From Isoptericola sp. BMS4 (GTDB taxonomy: Bacteria; Actinomycetota; Actinomycetes; Actinomycetales; Cellulomonadaceae): DNA of 64,000 nt. Below, piece by piece: positions 1-6,671 of the stretch. Position numbers and translations under genes: made by a program. Positions within the stretch are counted from its first letter, which is position 1; each line of letters begins with the position of its first letter. The stretch covers positions 4,013,324 to 4,077,323 of the forward strand of contig NZ_SIRP01000001.1 of assembly GCF_011634835.1 (NCBI RefSeq). The letters run 5' to 3'. The notes under the pieces were generated by a model. The model was not told the origin of the DNA and did not search any database. It saw only the letters and a list, made by a program, of their open reading frames with translations.

Positions 1-527
1 TCGCGACCGGGAGCGCCACCATCCACGTCGCCGACGACCCGCTGCGGTCGTCGGTCACCGCGACCCTCGACACCGCGTCGGTCACGACGCACAACCCCGA
101 CCGGGACGCCCACCTCAAGAGCGCCGACTTCCTCGACGTCGAGAACCACCCCACGATCGAGTTCCGCAGCACCGGGATCGAGTGGCGCGCCGAGTCCGAC
201 CCGATCTTCTCGTGGGCCCGCCTCAAGGGGCGCACCCCCGGCCGCAGCGGTGACGCCGGTCAGGCCGCCAGGACCTCCGCCAAGTTCGTCCTGCACGGGG
301 AGCTGAGCATCCGGGGCGTCACGCACCCCATCGCGCTCGACGCCGAGTTCGGCGGCGCCGGCCGGGACCCGTTCGGCAACGACATCTTCGGCTTCAACGC
401 CTCCGCCGACTTCGAGCGGGAGAAGTACGGCTTGGTGTGGAACGTCGCCCTCGAGTCCGGCGGCGTCCTCGTCGCCAAGCGGGTCCGCATCGAGCTGGCC
501 GGCGAGGCGATCCGCCAGGGCGACTGA
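1..527 (+). CDS. YceI-family lipid-binding-like protein (5' end missing)
   Basis: The gene enters from the left edge in frame 3 and ends at TGA 525-527. The visible ~174 residues match the YceI lipocalin-like fold: the 'HNPDRDAHLKSADFLDVENHP' type strand-loop, the 'IEFRSTGI' strand, then 'GELSIRGVTHPI' and a C-terminal strand typical of the family. YceI proteins bind isoprenoid or other amphiphilic lipids in a beta-barrel; the ligand cannot be read from sequence. The N-terminus, and so any signal peptide, is outside the window. It converges with the membrane-protein gene whose stop lies 24 bp away. Confidence 0.85.
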   Translation, partial: ATGSATIHVADDPLRSSVTATLDTASVTTHNPDRDAHLKSADFLDVENHPTIEFRSTGIEWRAESDPIFSWARLKGRTPGRSGDAGQAARTSAKFVLHGELSIRGVTHPIALDAEFGGAGRDPFGNDIFGFNASADFEREKYGLVWNVALESGGVLVAKRVRIELAGEAIRQGD

Positions 528-550
528 GCGCCCCCCGGTCTCAGGCCGGT

Positions 551-1300
551 TCAGGCGAGGACGAGCCGGCCCACGACGAACACCAGGATCCCCGTCACCG
601 CGACCGGGGCCGTGACGGCGGCGAGCACCGCCCGCCGCGACGCCAGGGCGGGCTGCCGCGCGAGCAGCAGCTGCAGCGCCGCGACCACCAGACCCGCCAC
701 CACGCCGGCGACAGCGCCGCTCACGACGTCGATCCCCGGCGCCACGGTCGCCGCGCCCGCCGCGGCGCCGCCGCCCACCGCGACGCCCACGAGCGACCCG
801 GCCCAGCCGCGCGCCACCGGCAGCGCCGACACGGCCGACGCGACGGCGAGACCCACCGCCGCCGTGATGACGAGGGACGCGCCCGCCTCGGTGCGGCCCG
901 CCGCGACCCACCCCGCGCACGACACGGCCACCACGCAGCCCGACACCGTGCCGCTGACCGACTCGACGAGCCGCGGCCGTCCGCCGCGCCGCAGCATCTC
1001 GGCGACGAACGCGAGCACGAGCGCCATCGCGATCACGAGCGGCAGGTGCCGCAGCACCGGCTCGCCGCGCGTCGCCCACGCGACAGCGACACCGCCGAGC
1101 CCCGCGAGGCCCACCACGACGGTCGCGCCGCCGGGCGCGGGCAGCCGCAGCAGCGACGCCCATCCCGCGGCGAGGAGCAGGACCAGCACCCCGGCCGCCG
1201 CGGCGACGGCGTCCTCCCCCAGGTACGCCGCTGCGGCCACGGCGGCGGCGAGCACGGACGTCAGGACGGCGCGGGTGGTCACACGGGTGGGCGCAGGCAC
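551..1300 (-). CDS. Multi-pass membrane protein of unknown function
   Basis: A 249-residue protein made almost entirely of hydrophobic alpha-helical segments (about seven or eight), rich in Ala, Val, Gly and Leu, with short polar loops such as 'RRGGRPRLVES'. GTG at 1300-1298 (VPAPTRVTTRAV) was chosen because the first membrane segment begins a few residues later and the frame upstream loses membrane character. I do not recognise a named family. It is divergent from glnR, with a 337-bp intergenic region between them. No catalytic motif is visible. Confidence 0.6.
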   Translation of the reverse strand: MPAPTRVTTRAVLTSVLAAAVAAAAYLGEDAVAAAAGVLVLLLAAGWASLLRLPAPGGATVVVGLAGLGGVAVAWATRGEPVLRHLPLVIAMALVLAFVAEMLRRGGRPRLVESVSGTVSGCVVAVSCAGWVAAGRTEAGASLVITAAVGLAVASAVSALPVARGWAGSLVGVAVGGGAAAGAATVAPGIDVVSGAVAGVVAGLVVAALQLLLARQPALASRRAVLAAVTAPVAVTGILVFVVGRLVLA

Positions 1301-1583
1301 GCCCCGAGTGTCCCAGAACCGGCACCCCGCGGGCTCATCCGTGGCCCGGGAGTGCGGGGCCCGGCGCCCGCCGGGCGGGCGGAGCACCACCGACTCACGT
1401 GTCCGCAACGAGCGCTTCACACGCCGGTAACACTCCACAGGGCAGACTGCGGGGAACACGCGAGGGCACGCGGACGACACCGGGCCGGTACATGATCGAC
1501 ACGTGACCGGCCCGTGAGAGTCCGTGCGACAGGCCGCTCGGACCGCGTGTGACGCGCACCGCACCCGCGGTACGTTGTCCGAC

Positions 1584-1605
1584 ACACCGGTCGGACACCG
1601 GTCGG
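1584..1605 (+). repeat. Tandem 11-bp direct repeat upstream of glnR
   Basis: ACACCGGTCGG occurs twice back to back (1584-1594 and 1595-1605), that is with a period of one DNA helical turn, 33 bp before the glnR start. Each copy contains the palindrome ACCGGT. This could be a two-site operator on one DNA face. The remainder of the 1301-1637 intergenic region shows nothing else I can name. Confidence 0.45.
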
Positions 1606-1637
1606 GCGACCCGCCCGACGGACGGGAGGAGGTACCG

Positions 1638-2414
1638 GTGGCCGAGCTGTTGATCCTCACGCCCGCGACGGACGGGTCGGTCGAGGTGCTGCCCGCGCTC
1701 GGCCTCCTCAGCCACCGGGTGCGGGTGCTGCCGATGGAGCCCTCCGCCCTCGTCGACGCCCCCGACTCCGACGTCGTGCTCGTCGACGCCCGCCGCGACC
1801 TGGTCGCGGCCCGCACCACCTGCCGGCTGCTGCACGCGACCGGCCTCACCGTCCCCCTCGTCCTCGTCCTCACCGAGGGCGGCCTGACCGTCGTCACCCA
1901 CGAGTGGGGCGCCGACGACCTGCTGCTCGTCACCGCCTCCCCCGCCGAGGTCGAGGCCCGCATCCGCCTCGTCGTCGAGCGGTCCTCCCACGGGCCCGTC
2001 GACGACGGCCCCGAGGAGATCGCCGCCGGCGAGCTCACCATCGACGCCGGGGGCTACACCGCCCGCCTGCGGGGCCAGCCCATCGACCTCACCTACAAGG
2101 AGTTCGAGCTCATCAAGTACCTCGTGCAGCACCCCGGGCGCGTCTTCACCCGCGCCCAGCTGCTGCAGGAGGTGTGGGGCTACGACTACTACGGCGGCAC
2201 CCGCACCGTCGACGTGCACGTGCGTCGGCTGCGCGCCAAGCTCGGCCCCGAGCACGAGCAGCTCATCGGCACCGTGCGCAACGTCGGCTACCGGTTCGAC
2301 CCGCCCAAGGAGTCCCGGACCGAGGAGGACGACGGCGGCGCCACGGACGGCGGCGGGCCCGACGGCAGCGGGCAGGACGGCGGCGAGGCGCGGGCCGCGA
2401 CGCCGGCCGGGTGA
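1638..2414 (+). CDS. glnR: Nitrogen-assimilation regulator GlnR (OmpR-type winged helix)
   Basis: 258 residues. The N-terminal half is the atypical receiver of actinobacterial GlnR: the characteristic ALGLL...[12 protein letters not shown] stretch and the conserved Asp50 in VLVDARRD, which in GlnR supports dimerisation rather than ordinary phosphotransfer. Residues ~125-225 are the OmpR/PhoB winged helix ([60 protein letters not shown]), nearly identical to Streptomyces GlnR. A Gly/Asp-rich tail follows. GTG 1638 is chosen because a GGGAGGAGGT ribosome site sits just upstream. GlnR activates glnA, amtB and other nitrogen genes in actinobacteria. Confidence 0.9.
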   Translation: MAELLILTPATDGSVEVLPALGLLSHRVRVLPMEPSALVDAPDSDVVLVDARRDLVAARTTCRLLHATGLTVPLVLVLTEGGLTVVTHEWGADDLLLVTASPAEVEARIRLVVERSSHGPVDDGPEEIAAGELTIDAGGYTARLRGQPIDLTYKEFELIKYLVQHPGRVFTRAQLLQEVWGYDYYGGTRTVDVHVRRLRAKLGPEHEQLIGTVRNVGYRFDPPKESRTEEDDGGATDGGGPDGSGQDGGEARAATPAG

Positions 2415-2453
2415 GACCTGCGCCCTGGCGCCCCCTCCCGGCCCCGGCGCGGG

Positions 2454-2466
2454 TAGGTTCGTGCGG
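2454..2466 (+). promoter_or_regulatory. Leaderless promoter of the alpha/beta hydrolase gene
   Basis: A TAGGTT -10 element at 2454-2459 is followed by 7 nt and then GTG 2467, so transcription should begin at the start codon. No Shine-Dalgarno sequence is visible, consistent with a leaderless mRNA. The assignment is inferred from spacing. Confidence 0.5.
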
Positions 2467-3405
2467 GTGACCGCGATGTCCGACTCCAGCGACTTCTCCA
2501 GCGCCCTCGTGGACGGGCCGTGGCGCCACGACCTCGTCGCCGCCAACGGCTCGCGCTTCCACGTGGCCACGGCCGGGCCGGAGCGCCCGAAGGACGACGC
2601 CCGACCCCTGGTGCTGCTCCTGCACGGGTTCCCGCAGTTCTGGTGGGCGTGGCGCCACCAGCTGACGGCGCTCGCCGAGGCCGGGCACCACGTCGCCGCG
2701 ATGGACCTGCGTGGCGTCGGTGCCTCCGACAAGCCGCCCTCGGGGTACGACGTCCCCACCACCACCCGCGACGTCGCCGGGGTGGTGCGATCCCTCGGCC
2801 ACGACCGCGCCGTCGTCGTCGGCCACGGCACCGGCGGGGTCGTCGCCTGGGCGATGGCGCGCCTCCAGCCGACCGTCACCGCCGGCCTCGCCGCCGTCTC
2901 GGCGCCGCACCCCGCCCGGCTGCACACCTCCGGGGCCGCCCTCCTGACGCGCGCGGCACGACGCCAGCTCGCGCTCTACCAGCTGCCCACCCTGCCGGAA
3001 CGACGGATCGTCGACGGCGACCTCATCGCCCACATCCTCCGGCTCGGGGCGTCCCGCCCGCTGCCGCCCGAGGACGTCGAGCTGTTCCGCACCGTGATGC
3101 GCATCCCGTTCGCCGCCCACACGGTGATGGAGACCCTGCGCTGGCTCGTGCGCTCCACGCCACGGCCCGACGGGCGCCGGTTCCTCACCACCGTCCGCGA
3201 GCCGATCGACGTCCCCGTCCTGCAGCTCCACGGCTCCGCCGACGGCTTCGTGCGGCGCGAGCAGGCCGACGTCGACGGCCGGGCGCTCGCCCGCCACTAC
3301 CGCTTCGAGGTCCTCGACGGCGCCGGGCACTACCTGCCCGAGGAGGCCCCCGACGCCGTCAGCAGCCTCCTGCTCGACTGGCTCGCCGCCACCGACCCGC
3401 GCTGA
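2467..3405 (+). CDS. Alpha/beta-fold hydrolase, epoxide-hydrolase-like
   Basis: About 312 residues with the oxyanion motif LLLHGFPQFWWAWRHQL, the MDLRGVGASDKPP loop and the C-terminal acid/base region 'LQLHGSADGFV...GAGHYLPEEAPD' typical of epoxide hydrolases and related hydrolases. The nucleophile elbow reads GHGTGG, with Gly where Asp or Ser is expected, so catalysis may be altered or lost. The gene order hydrolase-nth-crp recalls the EphE-nth-crp neighbourhood of mycobacteria. Start GTG 2467 follows a leaderless promoter; GTG 2461 and ATG 2476 are alternatives in the same frame. Confidence 0.75.
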   Translation: MTAMSDSSDFSSALVDGPWRHDLVAANGSRFHVATAGPERPKDDARPLVLLLHGFPQFWWAWRHQLTALAEAGHHVAAMDLRGVGASDKPPSGYDVPTTTRDVAGVVRSLGHDRAVVVGHGTGGVVAWAMARLQPTVTAGLAAVSAPHPARLHTSGAALLTRAARRQLALYQLPTLPERRIVDGDLIAHILRLGASRPLPPEDVELFRTVMRIPFAAHTVMETLRWLVRSTPRPDGRRFLTTVREPIDVPVLQLHGSADGFVRREQADVDGRALARHYRFEVLDGAGHYLPEEAPDAVSSLLLDWLAATDPR

Positions 3406-3465
3406 GCCCGCGGGCGGCGGCCACACTCCCGGCCCGGCCCGCTCAGCCTCCCGACCCGGCCAGGC

Positions 3466-4236
3466 TCAGCCCCGGGGGCCCGGCTTGACGAGCTTCGCCG
3501 CCGCGTCCGGGTCGGTCTCCCCCGCCCCGTACGCCGGGCACCACCGCGCCACGGGGCACGCCCCGCACGCGGGACGGCGCGCGTGGCAGACGCGACGCCC
3601 GTGCCACACCAGGTGGTGGCTCAGCATCGTCCAGTCACGCTTGGCGAACAGGTCGCCGACCTCGTGCTCCACCTTCACCGGGTCTTCCTGCGCGGTCCAC
3701 CCGAACCGGCGGGCCAGGCGACCGAAGTGGGTGTCCACCGTGATCCCGGGGACGCCGAACGCGTTGCCGAGCACCACGTTCGCCGTCTTGCGCCCCACGC
3801 CCGGCAGCGTCACCAGGTCGTCGAGACGCGCCGGGACCTCGCCGTCGAACCGCTCCACGAGCGCCTGCCCCAGCCCGATGAGCGCCCGCGTCTTCGCCCG
3901 GAAGAACCCCAGCGGCTTGAGCAGCTCCTCCATCTCCGCCGGCTCCGCCCCCGCGTACGCCGCCGCGTCCGGGTAGCGAGCGAAGATGGCCGGCGTGCTC
4001 GCGTTGACCCGCACGTCCGTCGTCTGCGCCGACAGGACCGTCGCGACCAGCAGCTCCAACGGCGTCGTGAAGTCCAGCTCCGCCCGGGCGTCCGGGTAGG
4101 CTGCTGCGAGCTCTCGGTCGATGCGCCGCGCCCGGCGCACCAGCGCCAGGCGGGACTCCCCCGTCGGCGTCACGGCGCCGCCCGGCGGCGTCGAGGCGGG
4201 GGTGGACGATCCGTTCGCAGTCGTCGTTGTCGGCAC
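3466..4236 (-). CDS. nth: Endonuclease III (DNA glycosylase/AP lyase)
   Basis: 256 residues. Removes oxidised pyrimidines and cleaves the abasic site in base-excision repair. The helix-hairpin-helix is [14 protein letters not shown] with the catalytic Lys in GRKTA; the catalytic Asp is in [13 protein letters not shown]. The C-terminus carries the 4Fe-4S ligand set C-x6-C-x2-C-x5-C ([17 protein letters not shown]). A ~30-residue Thr/Ser/Pro-rich N-terminal extension precedes the fold, so a later start cannot be excluded. It is convergent with the hydrolase and divergent from crp. Confidence 0.93.
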   Translation of the reverse strand: MPTTTTANGSSTPASTPPGGAVTPTGESRLALVRRARRIDRELAAAYPDARAELDFTTPLELLVATVLSAQTTDVRVNASTPAIFARYPDAAAYAGAEPAEMEELLKPLGFFRAKTRALIGLGQALVERFDGEVPARLDDLVTLPGVGRKTANVVLGNAFGVPGITVDTHFGRLARRFGWTAQEDPVKVEHEVGDLFAKRDWTMLSHHLVWHGRRVCHARRPACGACPVARWCPAYGAGETDPDAAAKLVKPGPRG

Positions 4237-4443
4237 CTCGGCAGCGTATCCACAGCCTCCGACACCGGCCCGCCGGTCGCCCCGAGGCCGCGGGCGCCGT
4301 CACTCGTCGGGTGCCGCGCCGCGCCGTTCCCGACGTGATTTGGTGCGGTGAGGCAGACTGAGAACTGGAACACAATCCCTTGACAACCTGTGGACGACCA
4401 CCCACGACAGGGTCGGCCGCCCCCGAACCACGTGAGGATTCCT

Positions 4444-5121
4444 GTGGACGACACCGTCGTGCTCTCCGCCCCTCTCTTCGCGGACATGGACAGCGAGGAG
4501 ACCAAGGCGCTCTTCGAGTCCATGGTCCCCGTCGAGCTCAGCCGTGGGGACGTCCTCTTCCGGGAGGGCGAGCCCGGCGACCGGCTGTACGTGATCGCGC
4601 AGGGCAAGATCAAGCTCGGCCGTCGATCGAGCGACGGCCGGGAGAACCTGCTGTCGATCCTCGGCCCCGGCGAGATGTTCGGCGAGCTCTCGCTGTTCGA
4701 CCCGGGCCCGCGCACCGCGTCGGCCTCGTCCGTCTCGGACGCCCTGGTCTACGAGCTGCGCCACCAGGCGCTCGTGCAGTGGATCGCCGCGCACCCGAAC
4801 GTCGCCACGACGCTCCTGAGCGCACTGGCCCGCCGGCTGCGCCGCACCAACGAGACCCTCGCGGACCTCGTCTTCTCCGACGTGCCCGGTCGCGTGGCGA
4901 AGGCGCTGCTCGACCTGTCGACGCGCTTCGGCGAGCCCAACGACGACGGCATCCGCGTCGCCCACGACCTCACGCAGGAGGAGCTCGCGCAGCTCGTCGG
5001 CGCGTCGCGCGAGACCGTGAACAAGGCCCTGGCCGACTTCGCCACCCGTGGCTGGGTGCGTCGTGAGGGCCGCGCCGTCGTGCTCCTGGACCTGGACCGC
5101 CTGGAGCGCCGAGCTCGGTAG
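4444..5121 (+). CDS. crp: Crp/Fnr-family transcription regulator (cAMP receptor protein)
   Basis: 225 residues, the length of mycobacterial Crp. The cyclic-nucleotide domain has GEPGDRLYVI, the phosphate-binding stretch GEMFGELSLFDPGPRTASA and the dimer helix; the DNA-binding helix-turn-helix is LTQEELAQLVGASRETVNKA. Similarity to Mtb Crp is very high through RRLRRTNETLADLVFSDVPGRVAKALL. GTG 4444 is chosen because GAGG lies 8-10 nt upstream and the protein then aligns with the family start; an in-frame ATG at 4390 would add an unrelated Pro-rich stretch. Global regulator responding to cAMP (family knowledge). Confidence 0.9.
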   Translation: MDDTVVLSAPLFADMDSEETKALFESMVPVELSRGDVLFREGEPGDRLYVIAQGKIKLGRRSSDGRENLLSILGPGEMFGELSLFDPGPRTASASSVSDALVYELRHQALVQWIAAHPNVATTLLSALARRLRRTNETLADLVFSDVPGRVAKALLDLSTRFGEPNDDGIRVAHDLTQEELAQLVGASRETVNKALADFATRGWVRREGRAVVLLDLDRLERRAR

Positions 5122-5170
5122 CACTTCCGGCCGCAACCTCGGGCCTCTGGCCGCAACCTCGGTGGCGGCC

Positions 5171-5272
5171 GCGCACGACAAGGACCTTTCAGGTCCGGCC
5201 GCGTTCACGGGCGCTGGGCGCCCTCCACTTCGGGAAAGATACGGCCGGACCTGAAAGGTCCTTGTCGTGCGC
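5171..5272 (+). repeat. 102-nt hairpin element E1 (31-bp perfect stem, conserved 40-nt core)
   Basis: Arms 5171-5201 and 5242-5272 are perfect reverse complements over 31 bp. The 40-nt loop 5202-5241 begins CGTTCAC, contains a small hairpin GGGCGC-TGG-GCGCCC, and ends TCCACTTCGGGAAAGATA. It lies 49 nt after the crp stop. Two copies of GGCCGCAACCTCGG precede it. A second element with the same architecture and core is at 5750-5851 in opposite orientation. It may be a terminator or RNA-stability element, or a mobile palindrome; nothing in the sequence decides this. Confidence 0.85.
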
Positions 5273-5442
5273 TCCGTCGTCGTCTCGCGGTGGTCGTCGC
5301 CTCGACCGCCCTCTCGCCGTGGTCGTCCACTCGGCCCCCTCTCGCCGTCGTCGTCCGCCCGGCCGTCGTGTCGCGTCGTCGTCCGCTCCGCGCGCCGATG
5401 CGGGGGCGGGAAAACGCCTGTCGAGGTCGGAGACGAGCTGCC
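5273..5442. repeat. Degenerate CGTCGT-rich tandem repeat
   Basis: Roughly three imperfect units of the type CCTCTCGCCGT(G/C)GTCGTCC occur between hairpin E1 and the next gene. No coding potential is evident. Low-complexity, probably slippage-prone DNA. Confidence 0.4.
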
Positions 5443-5454
5443 TAGGGTGGCGCC

Positions 5455-5685
5455 ATGCCGATGGTTCGGATCGAGCTGCGAGCTACGGACCGGGCGGAAG
5501 CTCAGCGGGTCGTGCGGGCCTACGCCGACGGCGGGCGCCACCGGCCCAGCGACGACGCCGCGCTCGACGAGGTCGCGCGATTGGGGCGCACGCCGGCCGG
5601 GCGCCCGCGATGCGTCGGGATGACCAACGGTCAACCGACCTACCTCAAGTTCGACGTCGAGGTCTACCCCGAGGTGGCCGGCTGA
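5455..5685 (+). CDS. Small hypothetical protein (76 aa) between two hairpin elements
   Basis: Codes for a 76-residue soluble protein beginning MPMVRIELRATDRAEAQRV and ending DVEVYPEVAG, with a plausible mixed alpha/beta pattern and no known motif. A TAGGGT -10 element at 5443-5448, six nt before ATG 5455, suggests a leaderless transcript. It sits alone between hairpin elements E1 and E2. I do not recognise the family; its strong third-position GC bias supports it being real. Confidence 0.55.
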   Translation: MPMVRIELRATDRAEAQRVVRAYADGGRHRPSDDAALDEVARLGRTPAGRPRCVGMTNGQPTYLKFDVEVYPEVAG

Positions 5686-5749
5686 CGGCCCTGCGGCGCC
5701 TCGCGAGAGTGGACGGCCCGGCACCGGCGCAACCGACACCGGTGCAGGA

Positions 5750-5851
5750 GCGGGTGGGGACGAGGTCGTGTGCCCGGTCGTATCTTTCCCGAAGTGGAGG
5801 GCCCCCAGGGCCCGTGAACGCGACCGGGCGCACGACCTCGTCCCCACCCGC
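5750..5851 (-). repeat. 102-nt hairpin element E2 (inverted relative to E1)
   Basis: Arms 5750-5780 and 5821-5851 pair over 31 positions with one G-T type mismatch. Read on the minus strand, the 40-nt core is identical to that of E1 except at two positions, which together swap one G-C pair for C-G inside the inner hairpin (GGGCCC-TGG-GGGCCC). The far part of the arms is unrelated to E1, while the CCGGYCG next to the core is kept. It starts 47 nt after the ridA stop on the same strand as ridA. Two GGGTTGCGGTC repeats lie between. Confidence 0.85.
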
Positions 5852-5898
5852 GACCGCAACCCGAAGCCGCGACCGCAACCCAAGAAGCGACCGAGGGC

Positions 5899-6375
5899 TC
5901 ACACAGCGAGCTCCGCGATCAGCTCCACCTCGACGGGGGCGTCCAGGGGCAGGACGGCGACGCCCACGGCGCTGCGCGCGTGCACGCCGGCGTCGCCGAA
6001 GATGTCGCCGAGCACGGTCGAGGCGCCGTTGAGGACACCCGGCTGGCCCGTGAACGTCGGGTCGCTGGCGACGAAGCCCGTCACCTTGACGATGCGGACG
6101 CCGTCGAGCGTGCCCGTCAGCGAGCGGACGGCGGCGAGGGCGTTGAGCGCGCAGGTGCGCGCCAGCCCGGCGGCGACGTCGGGGGCCACGAGACCCTCGC
6201 CCTCACCCACCTTGCCGGTGGCGAGCAGGGCGCCGTCGACGAACGGGAGCTGACCGGCGGTGTAGACGTAGTCGCCGGAGCGGACGGCGGGCTGGTAGGC
6301 GGCGACCGGGGCCGCGACGTCGGGCAGAGCGATGCCCAGCTCGGCCAGGCGCGCCTCGGGGGACGTGGCCGACAT
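5899..6375 (-). CDS. RidA/YjgF/YER057c/UK114-family protein
   Basis: 158 residues. Family members hydrolyse reactive enamine/imine intermediates or related compounds. Visible family segments are VRSGDYVYTAGQLPFVDG, CALNALAAVRSLTGTLDGV, KVTGFVASDPTF and the C-terminal strand 'VELIAELAV' after 'VAVLPLDAPVE'. It is a little longer than E. coli RidA, and the usual catalytic Arg before the PxxP-like loop is not clear, so it is probably a divergent subfamily. Its ATG overlaps the upstream DUF4177 stop as TGATG, implying translational coupling. Hairpin E2 lies just after its stop. Confidence 0.85.
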   Translation of the reverse strand: MSATSPEARLAELGIALPDVAAPVAAYQPAVRSGDYVYTAGQLPFVDGALLATGKVGEGEGLVAPDVAAGLARTCALNALAAVRSLTGTLDGVRIVKVTGFVASDPTFTGQPGVLNGASTVLGDIFGDAGVHARSAVGVAVLPLDAPVEVELIAELAV

Positions 6376-6539
6376 CACTGGCCGCCCGACGGACGCTTGA
6401 GGTAGGCGACGAGGTTGGTGCTGTCGGGGCCGGGGACGACCTGGACGAGCTCCCACCCGTCGGCGCCCCACTGGTCGAGGATCGCCTTGGTGTTGTGAAT
6501 GAGCAGGGGGATGGTCGCGTACTCCCACGTGGTAGCCAT
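6375..6539 (-). CDS. DUF4177-type small protein
   Basis: 54 residues: MATTWEYATIPLLIHN..., ending KRPSGGQ. The WEY...LN-type start, GADGWELVQVVPG and LVAYLKRP match the small DUF4177 family found beside ridA in many actinobacteria; function unknown. It starts the two-gene operon with ridA (TGATG junction). ATG 6539 is set by a TACGAT -10 element 7 nt upstream (leaderless). Confidence 0.75.
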   Translation of the reverse strand: MATTWEYATIPLLIHNTKAILDQWGADGWELVQVVPGPDSTNLVAYLKRPSGGQ

Positions 6540-6546
6540 GCGGCCG

Positions 6547-6552
6547 ATCGTA
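6547..6552 (-). promoter_or_regulatory. Leaderless -10 element for the DUF4177-ridA operon
   Basis: On the minus strand TACGAT is followed by exactly 7 nt and the ATG at 6539. No ribosome-binding site is present. Inferred from position. Confidence 0.5.
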
Positions 6553-6658
6553 ACCACGCCGGGTGAGGTCCGGCGTCGCACGACGCGGTGACGAGGAGTC
6601 CACCGGACCTCCACACGGCGGGCGGGGTGCCCGGCCGTGCCTGCTCAGGCCCAGCCCG

Positions 6659-6664
6659 TACCCT
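6659..6664 (+). promoter_or_regulatory. Leaderless -10 element for the penicillin-binding protein gene
   Basis: TACCCT followed by 7 nt and ATG 6672. This is the same TANNNT-N7-start layout as at the hydrolase and DUF4177 genes. Confidence 0.5.
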
Positions 6665-6671
6665 AGGACGC

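Noticed and set aside
5202..5241. E1 as an ordinary Rho-independent terminator
   Set aside because: The stem is 31 bp and the loop is 40 nt and conserved, with no T-run; this is not the usual terminator form.
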